Part shown: piece after piece, positions 1-10,836 of the stretch
How positions within the stretch are numbered: the stretch's first letter is position 1
How the letters are laid out: each line of letters begins with the position of its first letter
Program-made: the position numbers and the translations under genes
From: Glandiceps talaboti
Taxonomy: Eukaryota; Hemichordata; Enteropneusta; Spengelidae
Assembly (NCBI RefSeq): GCF_964340395.1
Contig: NC_135555.1
Coordinates: forward strand, 26,049,725-26,113,724
Length of the DNA: 64,000 nt
Direction: 5' to 3'
Notes under the pieces: generated by a model
Told to the model about the DNA's origin: nothing
What the model saw: only the letters and a program-made list of their open reading frames with translations
The model's database searches: none

Positions 1-540
1 CCCCCCTAATCCCATAGATACGTAACTTACGCAATAAAATTTCGTGATTGATGGTGTCAAAAGCTTTTTTGAAGTCAATGAATATTCCAAAGGTTGTATT
101 TCCATTGTCCATTCTATTAGTTAATTCTGCGACAATGTCGACAAGGGCCAATGCAAATTACTGCTGTAGCGTTTCCGAAAACCATATTGAATATCTGATA
201 GAATGTTGAATTTGTCTAAATGGGAAACAATTTGCTTATTAACGATAGTTTCGAAAATTTTGCTAAAAACGGGTAGTACTGAAATTGGTCTGTAATTTCC
301 AACATCAAAGGGGGACCCTTTTTTGTACAATGGTATAACTTTTGCATACTTAAGTGCCTCGGGGAACATTCCATTGGTAAGCGAAAGATTAATAATATGA
401 GAAAGGAATGCAATTAGCTGCATGCTTGGCCAACAAGGGATGGATGAGATCGTAACCAAAAGCTTTATTTGTGTCAAGGGATAGCGATTGTCAACCATTC
501 TCTTTGCTTATTAACATGGCTGTATAGTATTCAGTAGCAG
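1..540 (-). pseudogene. LINE (non-LTR retrotransposon) reverse transcriptase fragment, broken
   Basis: Read on the minus strand, the region encodes the N-terminal half of a LINE-type reverse transcriptase. Seen: AKVIPLYKKGSPFDVGNYRP, then ISVLPVFSKIFE and QYGFRK, then FIDFKKAFDTINH, which is RT motif A with its catalytic aspartate; it runs off the window at base 1. The coding frame shifts near 155 and again near 410, where the LDTNKAFGYDLIHPLLAKHA segment is in a different frame from the rest, so this copy is dead. The motif order (IP-YKKG, NYRPIS, QxGFR, FxDxKKAFD) is that of the Jockey/CR1/RTE-like group; I cannot assign a clade. The catalytic YxDD box and endonuclease are outside the window or lost. 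Confidence 0.88.
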
Positions 541-1008
541 CAAAATCTATAGTAAACGTTAACATCGGTTTTAGATGGCAAGAGATAAACGCTGACCTTT
601 CAATGGAGATGACAAAATTCATTGAGGAAATGGAACATAGGGCCTGTCAATAGGGTCGGTGTTATAGCGTGGGGTCATTTTATCATTTTTTTAAAACACC
701 ACTTGAAGTGGAACTTCACTTTGAAAACAACACGATAAATGTGTTGTTTTATTTTGGTGCCGTGAAATTACTTACTCCTGAGCAATTGTGAATTACTATT
801 GAAAGATTAAGCTGCAGAATACCCCTCCCGTACTCTTTCCCTATCCGTATTTCCATAATTACATTTCATATATATATGCACTCCGAACAAGTGAAGTATT
901 TCCCAAAATAGAAAGTCAACTATTTGCTTCGATGTATAGTTTAAGAATGGTTAGCTATGTATCAGGTTAGGGTTAGGGTTCGTTCACTGAATTGAATTCG
1001 GTCTTTGA
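541..1008. other. Non-coding spacer with a short telomere-like TTAGGG tract
   Basis: No convincing coding sequence. Near 964-980, GGTTAGGGTTAGGGTT contains two full TTAGGG units immediately before the 24-bp minisatellite. Two units can occur by chance, so this is only weakly an interstitial telomere-like tract. Confidence 0.4.
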
Positions 1009-1828
1009 TGACCCATAACATGTACTACCATATGACCCATAACATGTACTACCATATGACCCATAACATGTACTACCATATGACCCATAACGTGTACTAC
1101 CATATGACCCATAACATGTAGTACCATATGACCCATAACATGTACTACCATATGACCCATAACATGGACTACCATATGACCCATAACATGTACTACCATA
1201 TGACCCACAACATGTACTACCATATGACCCATAAAATGGACTACCATATGACCCATAACATGTACTACCATATGACCCACATACATGTACTACCATATGA
1301 CCCACAACATGTACTACCATATGACCCATAACATCTACTACCATATGACCCATAAAATGGACTACCATATGACCCACAACATGTACTACCATATGACCCA
1401 TAAAATGGACTACCATATGACCCATAACATGTACTACCATATGACCCATAACATGTACTACCATATGACCCACAACATGTACTACCATATGACCCATAAC
1501 ATGTACTACCATATGACCCATAACATGTACTACCATATGACCCATAACATGTACTACCATATGACCCATAACATGGACTACCATATGACCCATAACATGG
1601 ACTACCATATGACCCATAACATGGACTACCATATGACCCACAACATGTACTACCATATGACCCATAACATGGACTACCATATTACCCATAACATGTACTA
1701 CCATATGACCCATAACATGGACTACCATATGACCCATAACATGGACTACCATATGACCCATAACATGGACTACCATATGACCCATAACATGTACTACCAT
1801 ATGACCCATAACATGTACTACCATATGA
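1009..1828. repeat. 24-bp minisatellite, about 34 copies
   Basis: Tandem array of a 24-bp unit built around TGACCCATAACATG and TACTACCATA. Variation is mainly at a few fixed positions (TACTACC/GACTACC, CATAAC/CACAAC, AACATG/AAAATG). Because 24 is a multiple of three, several frames on both strands stay open for the whole array (YYHMTHNM repeats on plus, HMVVHVMG repeats on minus). These frames are a by-product of the period and I do not call them genes. Each unit holds the palindrome CATATG. Confidence 0.93.
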
Positions 1829-2150
1829 CTAATATTCCTTTCTTGCTATTATTTCCTATACGGGGTACATATTTATCAGCAAAAACAACACTTTCTTCTT
1901 TAACATATGTTTCCAACGGCCGCTTATGTTTTAACCAATTTTGTATCTTCGAGGTGTATATTTAGTATCAATTCACTGCGCAGAGAGTTGTATTTGTATT
2001 TGATTCCATACATTTTCGTTGCATTTCATACTATAGTGTATAATACCACACACAGTATATGTTTACCACAGGTAGCATTATTGGAAGATAATTGTGTTGT
2101 TTCCTGTCAACATTGCTAATTTTGTGCTGATCAATTTTGATAGAAAGAGT
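1829..2150. other. Spacer with no recognised feature
   Basis: AT-rich sequence between the 24-bp minisatellite and the GGACC-ended repeat. Short open frames exist but show no family signature or splice context. Confidence 0.4.
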
Positions 2151-2338
2151 TGTGTTAAGGGGCCGTTAAGTTTTCATGGCTGGGGCTGCAAACTCGTGGA
2201 TGGGTCATCTTAATTTCGGAATCTTTTTTTGTCACTAGCACGGGGGGGGGGGGTCACCGTCTGACTTTTCAATGCATCGGTAAATCTGAATCTTGAAACG
2301 CAGAGACAGACAAGCTTGCTTTAACATATTTCAGGTTC

Positions 2339-2745
2339 TTGTTACCATCAACATTATCACCACTATTACCATCACCACTATCATCATCACCGTACCACTA
2401 TCATCATCGCTACTATTACCATCACCACTATCATCATCACTACTATCACCATCAACATTATTATCATCACCACTATTACCATCACCACTATCATCATCAC
2501 CGTACCACTATCATCATCGCTACTATCACCATCAACATTATTATCATCACCACTATTACCATCACCACTATCATCATCACCGTACCACTATCACCATCGC
2601 TACTATCACCATCAACATTATTATCATCACCACTATTACCATCACCACTATCATCATCACCGTACCACTATCACCATCGCTACTATCACCATCAACATTA
2701 TTATCATCACCATTATTATCATCAACAACAATACCATCAACATTA
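2339..2745. repeat. ATC/ACC-rich composite repeat with 80-bp higher-order period
   Basis: A simple (ATC/ACC)n-like sequence is organised in longer units. The landmark CGTACCACTATC recurs at 2391, 2501, 2581 and 2661: the last two spacings are 80 bp and the first is 110 bp because of a 30-bp internal repeat. Open frames rich in His, Tyr, Ser and Leu follow from composition and are not genes. Confidence 0.85.
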
Positions 2746-3132
2746 TTAGTGCATCATATCCGTGACATTAAGTGGCCAAGTGATATACTACATGGCAGAT
2801 CACATAGCGATGAATAAATGGCCACTAAAAGAAGGGCTGAGAGGGTTTTATGTTTGCGAAAAATTGAATGGTCTTGTGTACATTCATGTCCGATTTTGAA
2901 AAAAATCGCAATTTGGTGAAATTTATCCAGATATTTAGAAAACAGATAATAGATTTTGCCTAAATATCTATATTCTATTTGAGATTTTCAATAGGTGTAT
3001 CACTTGGTCACTTAATGTCACGGATTAGAATGACAAAATCGATTCTAAGAAAACTGTAATGACGATATTTTATCTCCCTTCCAAGTTAAAGGATGGGTAA
3101 CTCCATTTCTCTGAAAGCCAGAGTAATAAAAC

Positions 3133-3159
3133 AAAGTTAAGGAGGTTCTCCTTAACTTT
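3133..3159. repeat. Perfect 12-bp inverted repeat (hairpin)
   Basis: AAAGTTAAGGAG at 3133-3144 is the exact reverse complement of CTCCTTAACTTT at 3148-3159, with a 3-nt loop. It is followed by TTAGCTCCGCTG; the reverse complement of the last 11 bases recurs at 4659-4669 (CAGCGGAGCTA), so the 3.13-4.67 kb interval may itself have short inverted ends. Function unknown. Confidence 0.6.
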
Positions 3160-5109
3160 TTTAGCTCCGCTGTCAGCGAAAGCTGAAAGCGTAGCTTTAG
3201 GTATAGGGGGTATAAGGAGGTTTAGAGTAGAGTGAATGATAGGTGTCCATCAAACTTTTATATTTTCATCATTTTCTCCGAAAGTAACAGCCAGAATACT
3301 TCGATATTTGGTGTGCATGTTCCCTGGGGGAAGGCTATTCAGATTTGTTCATGCCAAGTTGATCTGTGCCATTTTCAATTTTTTATGATTTTTTTCCGAA
3401 AATGACATTTTCATCATCTCCTTAAAAACCATTTATCAGATTGCTTTGATATCTGGTGTGTTGATGCACAGAGGGTAGCTTACTTAGATTTGTTAATTTC
3501 AAGTCAGCACGTCTTCTTTTCTATTTTTTATGATTTTTTTTTGTAATTAAAAAAAAATGAATATGTTAATGAGCATTATGACCGACGCCATATTGGAAAT
3601 CAGTCCGCGAGACTTTTATTTAGGTAAACTGCAACTTTTCAAAAGACGCTATTGACGTCAAACAAGCAATGTAATATGTGCTGTAGTCTTAATTCTACGC
3701 ATTGTGCGCCCAAATAACAAATATTTGTTCGAAACACGGTTGTAAACTTCAAATCAAATTCTCCACCCCTCCTACAGAGTGGTTCATTCCAGTATACGCA
3801 CCTCACGATCATGTGATGTGAGAAGTCTTGCATGCCTAGCCTGAACTGAAGTGTGTGGGACGATTTTTGACAGAGTCAGTCGTCAATAAAAACGATAATA
3901 CTCTTTCTAAAATTATCACATTTTGAACGGGAAAGTACTTTGTGCTTCATTTATGGAGTTTTGTTTTTGTACGATCAATATTGGTGGCAAAATTACCGAT
4001 GTGGTAATGCACGGCAAGTGAGTTTCCGTACGGCGACAATCCCAAGTACCCGGATGCACGAGGGACTAACCCGGAAGCAAGTCGTTGCCAGCCATACGTT
4101 ACAGTGCAGTGGTAACATCGTCCGAGAAATCGCTGCGTTCAGAGTGTCATTATTCACAGAATTGTTTTTTTCGAGTGACAACCCGTCTTGAATTGTATAA
4201 CTCTAACAAATGAAGACATGTCAAGTTATATTTTGAAAGTTGTATCGCTAGTTTGAGACGATTTCCTCACGTACTATCGAGTACTATTTTAGATCCCTAG
4301 TTTATTTCATTCATCATTCATCCTTAACATTTTCCAGGGGTTAAAGCTGTAAGACACTGGAATTATTTATAGCCAACCTCAAAATCCTCTTTTTTTTCTT
4401 TTTCTTGCGTGCATTTCCCAGTCATTTTTTTTTCAGAGATTTTGTGCAATTTTTCATAACAGTAGATTTTTGTTATAAAATGGTGACTGGTATAAAAGTA
4501 CAATACATTACCAACTTCTGTGTAAAATGTGTTTTATAGTGAGACATCATATGAAACCAGTAACCACTTTATTACATCGCTAAAACAAAACTGCATAGTG
4601 AAGAACTGAACCACTTCCACATGTCACCAAAATAAAAAATAAAAAATAAAAAAAAAAACAGCGGAGCTATTCTGACCGATAGGTCGCTTGTTTTAATTAA
4701 AAATTTCGGCAGGTTTATAGCACATTTTTTTCTGAAATTTATTACAAATATCGGCAATTTTTATTAAAATTGTCGTTCACAGAATTTATTACAAATGTGG
4801 GAATTTTATTACAATTTTCGGTTTATTACAAATATCGGCAATTATTACAAATTTCGGTTGTACAAGTGCTCAACATTTTTTTGGTGTGGATGCAGAGGGT
4901 CTATCATTCTTTTAAAACGAACGACAAGAATTTGCCGGGCCCCCAACCTTAAAAACTGAACGGTCCCTAACTGCATGTAATGCGTTTCCAATGGATTAAT
5001 TCTGTATACTGAGATACTCGGAGGAATGATGAATATGTTTTATAGATTCTAGATAAACAAAGAAAGCAGTACCAAAAGTAACGTATGCTCTTCAATTCAG
5101 TATTTATAT

Positions 5110-5391
5110 TCATTTACATTCAAGTAGTGTTATAAATAGCAACAGAATCATAGTAATTACCCTGTATACTTTACATACAAAGTGCCGTGTCAAAAATATG
5201 TTTTGAGAGGGGGTCATTCTCGGAAATGAAGTCTCTACAGCAGGTACCACCCTTTGGTTTAATATTGGCAGTTTGAGAAAGCACATTTTCGACTCCACCT
5301 CCTCCCCCAGCCAATTTAATTGGCCGTCATTCTTAATAAGAATGACGGGACAGTCTCTGATGCAGTGCGTAAAGGCTGAAAGATCCAACAA
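5110..5391 (-). repeat. Degenerate copy of the G-rich GGTCATTCT repeat family
   Basis: On the minus strand this segment has the layout of the repeat seen near 10050 and 17020: a purine/G-rich run, then AAACTGCCAA-type and GGGTCATTCT-type motifs. It lies immediately 3' of the cGAS-like exon and would be in its first intron. An open frame here has no protein-family signature. Confidence 0.3.
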
Positions 5392-5424
5392 ACGTGGTAC
5401 ATATGTATATAATGATATACCTAC

Positions 5425-6196
5425 CTTCTAAACCAAGATTTACAATTGCTTGTGCAATGTATCCTTTGAAGGCTTTCTTTACCTTCCAAGGAATTATATA
5501 TCCATTTCCAGTGAGTTGACATGATTTGTCCCAGTATGCTGGGGCCGTTATTGTACAGTAACCCAACGGAGGAGGAGGGCCGATAGTGGTTTCTTCAATA
5601 GCTATGAACGTTGGTAGATTCGTCGTACACTGTATACACGCAGCTGGAAAATTTACAGGTACCATATAGTCAAATTCATCAGGCGCAGAGACCTTAAGGC
5701 CTTGGTAATAGCCACCAGAAGGTATAAGTTCTTCCCCAAACCGACCGTCCAACTCATGCACACACTGCATGATCTGTCTTAACTTGGATAACACGTCCAC
5801 CTCAGTCCCAGTGGCTTCGTTTGGTTGCAACTCCACTTCTCCAGCATAAAAACTCTCCAAAGAAACTAAAGTTTCATCACTGCTTGGTAACATAGGTTGT
5901 TGATCAATCCACCGACGTTGCATATTGATTGGTAGTAGAAATTCGTATCCTTTGTACTTTTCAGTCAGTATTTCATGCTTTTGTATCCAAGATGGCGACG
6001 GTGTTTGTGGCTGTTGTCGAGTTCCAGACATACTGACGGGTACACCAAGTAGCGATGGCTGCGAAACCCTCGCACACCTGCTGCGTTGACAACGACCATT
6101 ACCACCGAACCGTTTATCAACAAACGATCGGCGTGGATGTGTTGGACGACATGATCCAAATTTGTAGGCAGGTATTTCACTATTTCCAGTAGCCAT
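5425..6196 (-). CDS. cGAS-like / Mab-21 domain protein, first coding exon (partial gene)
   Basis: From ATG at 6196 the minus strand encodes about 257 residues and then meets a good splice donor (GAAG|GTAGGT, exon end 5425, phase 1). Residues 1-110 are a basic, low-complexity N-terminus. Residues 159-181 read PSGGYYQGLKVSAPDEFDYM, which fits the nucleotidyltransferase core of the Mab-21/cGAS family: a G[G/S] motif, then the metal-binding acidic pair (here E174 and D176). Residues 209-250 (PPLGYC...W...GYIIPWKVKKAFKGY) fit the conserved core that follows. In active cGAS-like receptors, which make cyclic dinucleotides on nucleic-acid sensing, the motif is GS; here it is GG, so Ser is replaced by Gly at 162. 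The C-terminal half is not visible downstream (1-5400) and may be beyond the window or lost. Mab-21 developmental paralogues are the alternative. Confidence 0.75.
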
Positions 6197-6550
6197 GGTT
6201 AAGATCAAAAACACACAATGTAAAGTTATATGATATAGTGCTCGTTTTGTGTACTTTAGCAATACCACTGAAAGTGTCTGAATACTGCGCTACGACAAAT
6301 GAAAAGGGTAAGAACAGTATACATGTATCTATAGGCGCGTGTGTGCATGAGTAATAAGGTCTATATTGGGGTTATGAGTAAGTATAGAAATAGGGTATTT
6401 CCCAGGGAATTACCCGCGGGGAATTTTCTATAGGACTGGTTAGTGTATTAACTGTGCATGTAAGTATTATTTCCCGTGATCATTTCATAACTCATACATG
6501 TATTAACTTTGCTATTAACACTTTCCTGTTGTTTAAGGCATATGAAGCTG
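6197..6550. other. Putative promoter side of the cGAS-like gene; nothing recognised
   Basis: The minus-strand gene would be transcribed from here. TATATGATATAG-like AT-rich sequence lies about 30-50 bases 5' of the ATG, but no convincing core promoter can be assigned by eye. The minus reading frame stays open to 6268, so an upstream start cannot be excluded. Confidence 0.25.
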
Positions 6551-6554
6551 ATGT

Positions 6555-7047
6555 AGTAAACTCCCACAGACACAGACAGTGTCCCCCTTAAAACTGCCAT
6601 ATTAAACTCATACACTCACAGACTATATCCCTTTAAAACCAGTACCATACTAAATTCACAGACAGTGCCCCCCTCCTTAAAACTGCCATATTAAACTCAT
6701 ACACTCACAGACTATATCCCTTTAAAACCACCATACTAAATTCACAGACAGTGCCCTATTAAAACTGCCATATTAAACTCATACACTCACAGACTATATC
6801 CCTTTAAAACCACCATACTAAATTCACAGACAGTGCCCTATTAAAACTACCATACTAAACTCATTCAGTTACAGACTGTGTCCCTTTGAAACTACCATAT
6901 ACTAAACTCATACAGTTACAGACTGTGTCCCTTTGAAACTACCATACTAAAGTCATACAGTTACAGACTGTGTCCCTTTGAAACTACCATACTAAAATCA
7001 TACAGTTACAGACTGTGTCCATTTAAAACTACCATGCTAAAGTCATT
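6555..7047. repeat. Minisatellite array 1 of the 45/36-bp family
   Basis: Tandem units containing CAGACTGTGTCCCTTTGAAA, then CTACCATACTAAA and TCATACAGTTA. The left part alternates 45-bp and 36-bp subunits (composite 81 bp, with CAGACAGTGCCC in the short one); the right part is pure 45-bp units (for example starts at 6918, 6963 and 7008). The same family recurs at 9433-10046. Confidence 0.88.
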
Positions 7048-7429
7048 CAAATATTGTTTGTTTATGTTATGATGAAATTTGATACGTGTGTATATTAATA
7101 TGTCATATTTTTCATATTTTTCAATTTTTACAAGGCAATTGTTGGGTTTTTTTCGGGTTTTTTTCACCGCTGTCATCATAAATACAAATGTCAAATTCGT
7201 ATGGTACAACTTTGCTGAAATTTAATTCCATTTGGTTGCTATTATCTGTCAAAATTGCATTTTTTGTAAACATGTATCCCATTTACAATGAAGCAGTGTT
7301 CCCTGGTCATTCAACTGTTGGGAAAATTCCAACCATACGTTTGTTGTCCTTGACCTAATTTATTTGATAATCGAAACCCGGATTCCCTAGCTTGTATAAT
7401 AAGCAAATTAAATGATTAAGAAAATGAGC

Positions 7430-7678
7430 TCAAAACAGTGAAAAACAGAAGAAATGCTGTTTTTTCAGCATTTCACGAACCTTCTGCGCCGTATGTAGGA
7501 GCGCTAGTTGAAAGCAAAGCTGTGAATTAGTTTCTTTGGACCCTCTAGTATGTATGGTAATCGTCATATGGTTCATATCCACCTTTAGACTACTGTAGAG
7601 ACGCTCTATACAAGTAATACGTGTCGTACCGTAAAGCTTACTTATTATTACAAAGCTAGGGAGACAACAACAAACCAT
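7430..7678 (-). CDS. Hypothetical short ORF, divergent from the ORF at 7770
   Basis: 82 codons from ATG at 7678, not recognised. The middle (about residues 25-70) has ordinary amino-acid composition; the end is rich in Phe and Lys and reads through a hairpin (GAAATGCTG, six T, CAGCATTTC at 7451-7474). It starts 91 bp from a divergent plus ORF, with a 14-bp palindrome between them. It could be a first exon or chance. Confidence 0.18.
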   Translation of the reverse strand: MVCCCLPSFVIISKLYGTTRITCIERLYSSLKVDMNHMTITIHTRGSKETNSQLCFQLALLHTAQKVREMLKKQHFFCFSLF

Positions 7679-7692
7679 GCGTTGCGCAACGC
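7679..7692. promoter_or_regulatory. 14-bp perfect palindrome between divergent ORFs
   Basis: GCGTTGCGCAACGC is its own reverse complement. It lies directly at the start of the minus ORF (7678) and 77 bp before the plus ATG (7770), in a locally GC-richer stretch. Its use as a protein-binding site is inference. Confidence 0.3.
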
Positions 7693-7769
7693 TATGCTCT
7701 GTGTGAAGCCTCGGTTGCTCAGCTGATCAGCCATCGCCGCATATCGCCTGAAATACGGCTAATTTGAAG

Positions 7770-8153
7770 ATGTCGAAACCAAAAATAGGAAAAAGAAAGG
7801 CCAAGCTTCGTTACAATGCCTTGTCAGACGCTGGTATAAAGGCCAGGGAAGAGTACATGGAGTCGCAAGACAGAGTTACGGCGACTAGGTTAGAGCGAGG
7901 CCTCGTGGTTAGACATTGTCCAGTAACCCACACAGCGCAGCCAGCCGACTACGTGTCTACGGTCTCCGGTCTACAAGTGTGGGGACTGCGACGCCGACAG
8001 ACGGTTTATACAAGAAATAGAAGCAACAGCGGGTACAAAACCATTCAACGAAGATACCCCTACGTACTACAGAGAAAACGCAACTTTCATTTGACTAGAC
8101 CTGTCATTCTAATATTCAATCGTCCTGCAATGTGTCAACTGTTGCGGCAGTAG
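7770..8153 (+). CDS. Hypothetical small basic protein
   Basis: 127 codons from ATG at 7770 (a TTG two codons earlier is in frame but not a likely start). The N-terminus MSKPKIGKRKAKLRYNAL is strongly basic and the rest is rich in Arg. No family is recognised. A single-exon layout is possible: stop at 8153, then about 230 bp of AT-rich sequence to AATAAA near 8380. GC content is higher than in the flanks. It lies between the two 45/36-bp minisatellite arrays. It could instead be one exon or a chance frame. Confidence 0.3.
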   Translation: MSKPKIGKRKAKLRYNALSDAGIKAREEYMESQDRVTATRLERGLVVRHCPVTHTAQPADYVSTVSGLQVWGLRRRQTVYTRNRSNSGYKTIQRRYPYVLQRKRNFHLTRPVILIFNRPAMCQLLRQ

Positions 8154-8793
8154 TGTCGAATTTTCTCGTGGATCGTCCACAAAATGAAAGCGTGTATGGC
8201 AAGTCAGAAATTGTACTTCTGTGAATGTTTCAATGTATGGAAATATTTATGTCTACAGTAGATTTTCCGTACAGACTCATGTCATGTATCAGTTATTATT
8301 AGATGTCCATTTATATTTTTTGTAAAATCAACACTAGAAGAAGCCATATCCAGAATAATTATGTACAATATAGTCAATAATAAATTTCAGTAAATTTTAT
8401 AACACTCTTGGTCTTCTCCCAGTCATTGAGCAAGCAAGCAAGCAAGCGAATGAGATCACGAGTAAGTTTACTGTAGTGTTGAAAAAGTATGCTGCACCAA
8501 TAATGTATGGAATTCAAAATGAAATAACAAACATGACATTTCTACTGCAACAGAGTAGAAAGCACATAACTGAATGCAACATGGGATGGGATCCAAATAT
8601 TTTATCAACTCAATTGTCTGGTTGTATTATACATGATCGATGATTTATTAACAAAAGTCAAAACTATCTTATAAATACACAAAACAATATTTTATTTATG
8701 AAATGATAAGTCCCTGTGAAAACACAGTAATTCAGATAAGTTGGGAATCGTTTACTCGTGTATCGGACGGCATCAGTATCTAGCTAGCTACTG

Positions 8794-8869
8794 AATGCAC
8801 TGTCCGCACCCGTCGACCTTTTGTACCTCTTCTTGTCTTAGCCTGTCTATTTCATTTCGGATTGATCCT
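8794..8869 (-). CDS. Putative terminal exon (minus)
   Basis: A good acceptor (TTCTTTTTTTGACAG, intron end at 8870) precedes 26 codons (GSIRNEIDRLRQEEVQKVDG then CGQCIQ, stop), a charged amphipathic stretch with a Cys-rich tail. A plausible upstream partner ends at 9113 (ACGGAGG|GTGAGT). Joined in phase, the upstream frame is open for only about 16 codons before a stop, so the gene model is incomplete. Not recognised. Confidence 0.25.
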
Positions 8870-9112
8870 GTCAAAAAAAGAAAAGAATAATGTTTAGGCC
8901 ACTTTCTCATCCATGCATGAAATGAATAAGTTACTCAGCATAGGTGCCGGTGAAGTGCACTATCAGGGAAAATTGCACCGACTATCTACGTAGTACGAGT
9001 ACTTGGCGACAATACGTGACGTCAATGACGGTGATACACATGTACGCATGGATAGCATAGGAAAGTTAGAAACACATCTAAATCAAAGGTTGAACGTTAT
9101 ATTTATTTACTC

Positions 9113-9300
9113 ACCCTCCGTCTGAGATTTTGAGGTGAAATTGGCAGCAGGCGTCTGAATACTAGTTCATGCTGACGGCATCTGAGCCTTCTACAAAATG
9201 CCGCCATTGCGTGATGTGGGCCTTGGATACAGAGAGTCATCGTTGAGGGCGCATCAGACTCCCCAGCAAAATACAAACATGTCAATTCCAGTCACAGTTT
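9113..9300 (-). CDS. Putative exon with strong splice donor (minus)
   Basis: On the minus strand the segment ends in GGAGG|GTGAGTAA, a near-consensus donor, about 240 bp before the acceptor at 8870. One frame is open from ATG at 9285 for about 58 codons and would splice into a short tail (DQSEMK, stop); another joins the longer downstream frame but lacks an upstream opening. No family is recognised. Confidence 0.22.
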
Positions 9301-9432
9301 GAGGTCGATTTACCTGTACATTTCCTGTTAGCCCCTTGCTAATTCTTATTCAAATGTGTATTAATACATTTATTGAATTGAATTTACATATTTTTATTGA
9401 GAATTTTAACTGACGTCCTAGCCTGTGCAACT

Positions 9433-10046
9433 CCCTTAAAACTGCAATACTAAACTCACACAGTTACAGACTGTGTTCGTTTAGAACTACCATACTAAAG
9501 TCATACAGTTACAGACTGTGTCCCATTGAAACTACCATACTAAACTCACAGACAGTGCCCTAGTAAAACTACCATACTAAAGTCATACAGTTACAGACTG
9601 TGTCCCATTGAAACTACCATACTAAACTCACAGACAGTGCCCTAGTAAAACTACCATACTAAACTCATTCAGTTATTACTGTGTCCCATTGAAACTACCA
9701 TACTAAACTCACAGACAGTACCCTAGTAAAACTACCATACTAAACTCACAGACAGTACCCTAGTAAAACTACCATACTAAACTCATTCAGTTATTACTGT
9801 GTCCCTTTAAAACTACCATACTAAACTCACAGACAGTATCCTAGTAAAACTACCATACTAAACTCACAGACAGTACCCTAGTAAAACTGTAATACTAAAC
9901 TCATACATTTACAGATTGTGTCCCTTTAAAACTACCATACTAAAGTCATACAGTTACAGACTGTGTCCCTTTGAAACTAGCATATTAAAGTCATGTACAG
10001 TGGTACAGACTGTTTATCTTTGAAACTTCAATACTCAATTCGCACA
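9433..10046. repeat. Minisatellite array 2 of the 45/36-bp family
   Basis: Same subunits as the array at 6555-7047, with CAGACAGTRCCCTAGTAAAA as the usual short subunit. Its right end abuts a GGGACCGGTCAGT element end at about 10048. Confidence 0.88.
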
Positions 10047-10560
10047 GTTAGGGACCGGTCAGTATTTCCTGCCGGGAGGGGGGTTCGATGGTTTCATATG
10101 GGTTGATGACATTTTGTTTTTGAAACTGGAAGGAGGAAAGGGGTCATTCTTTTTAAAAATGGGGCCATTGTGTTTGAATTGTGATGAAAGAATAACTAAT
10201 TTCTAGAGCGACATGACTGTATGAACTGTAGTATTTTTTACCGTTCCGGTTTTCTTACCTATGTTCTATGTTATTATTTCGCCTAAAGTGCCGTTGAGAC
10301 ACTGCTTAACAACTACATATACATATATTACCTTTCATACTAGTTTCCGTACATGTCATGTGATACTTTTAACGCGTACATTAAATGTAGCTGTATGAAG
10401 CTGTGAAATTATTGAGCTTCTAGGGAGGGGGCCCCTATCATCCCAAAATGAGCTGTCACTTAGTCAATAACCCATTAGATGCCCGACCTTTTACTGTCAA
10501 GATGTTATAGAAAACTTTTGATAATTTCAACTCTATGTATAAAGATTAGATGGTGGCGCT
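10047..10560 (+). repeat. Partial copy of the GGACCGGTCAG dispersed repeat
   Basis: Begins GGGACCGGTCAGTATTTCC, then a G-rich run and GGGGTCATTCT. Later parts (CTAGTTTCCGTACATGTCAT, GAGCTTCTAGGGAGGGGGCC, TTTTACTGTCAAGATG) match pieces of the longer copies at 17.0-18.4 and 25.8-27.4 kb. It looks like a shortened, diverged member. Confidence 0.55.
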
Positions 10561-10573
10561 GTTTTCTATTATA

Positions 10574-10630
10574 CCATACCACATCACATCACATCACATC
10601 ACATCACATCATATCATATCATATCATATC
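10574..10630. repeat. (CATCA)n / (TATCA)n pentanucleotide microsatellite
   Basis: About eleven consecutive 5-bp units, CACAT-type then ATATC-type. Confidence 0.9.
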
Positions 10631-10719
10631 AAATTACAGCTAGAAAAGGCTAATAGCCTATGAGCTGACCAATGTCAAATTGTCCAAAAAACTATCACCA
10701 AATCATACATTTAGTAACA

Positions 10720-10721
<2 letters not shown>

Positions 10722-10794
<73 letters not shown>
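10722..10794. repeat. (GT)n microsatellite
   Basis: Uninterrupted GT dinucleotide tract of about 36 units. Confidence 0.97.
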
Positions 10795-10797
<3 letters not shown>

Positions 10798-10836
10798 TAC
10801 TTCATGGTGTGATGGTAAACAAGATACTGTAAATAC

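Larger units (their letters stand above)
2150..4975. mobile_element. Possible non-autonomous DNA element with GGGACCGTTCAGTTTT-like inverted ends
   Basis: The left end near 2153 (AAGGGGCCGTTAAGTTTT) is matched by the reverse complement of the right end near 4935-4972 (TAGGGACCGTTCAGTTTTT); both are followed inwards by a G-rich stretch. Similar ends occur near 10048, 17016, 25759 and 27434 in this window, so I infer a dispersed family whose members share ends but differ inside. No transposase is visible. The interior carries an ATC/ACC repeat and a 12-bp perfect inverted repeat. The pairing of these two particular ends is inference. Confidence 0.35.

Noticed and set aside
964-980. A telomere or internal telomeric array
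   Set aside because: Only two full TTAGGG units; compatible with chance.
973-1965. Long open frames on both strands encoding HMVVHVMG-type or YYHMTHNM-type repeats
   Set aside because: They follow from a 24-bp tandem repeat. No start context, splice sites or non-repeat domain supports a gene.
2293-2817. His/Tyr/Ser/Leu-rich open frames
   Set aside because: Composition artefact of an ATC/ACC simple repeat with an 80-bp higher-order unit.
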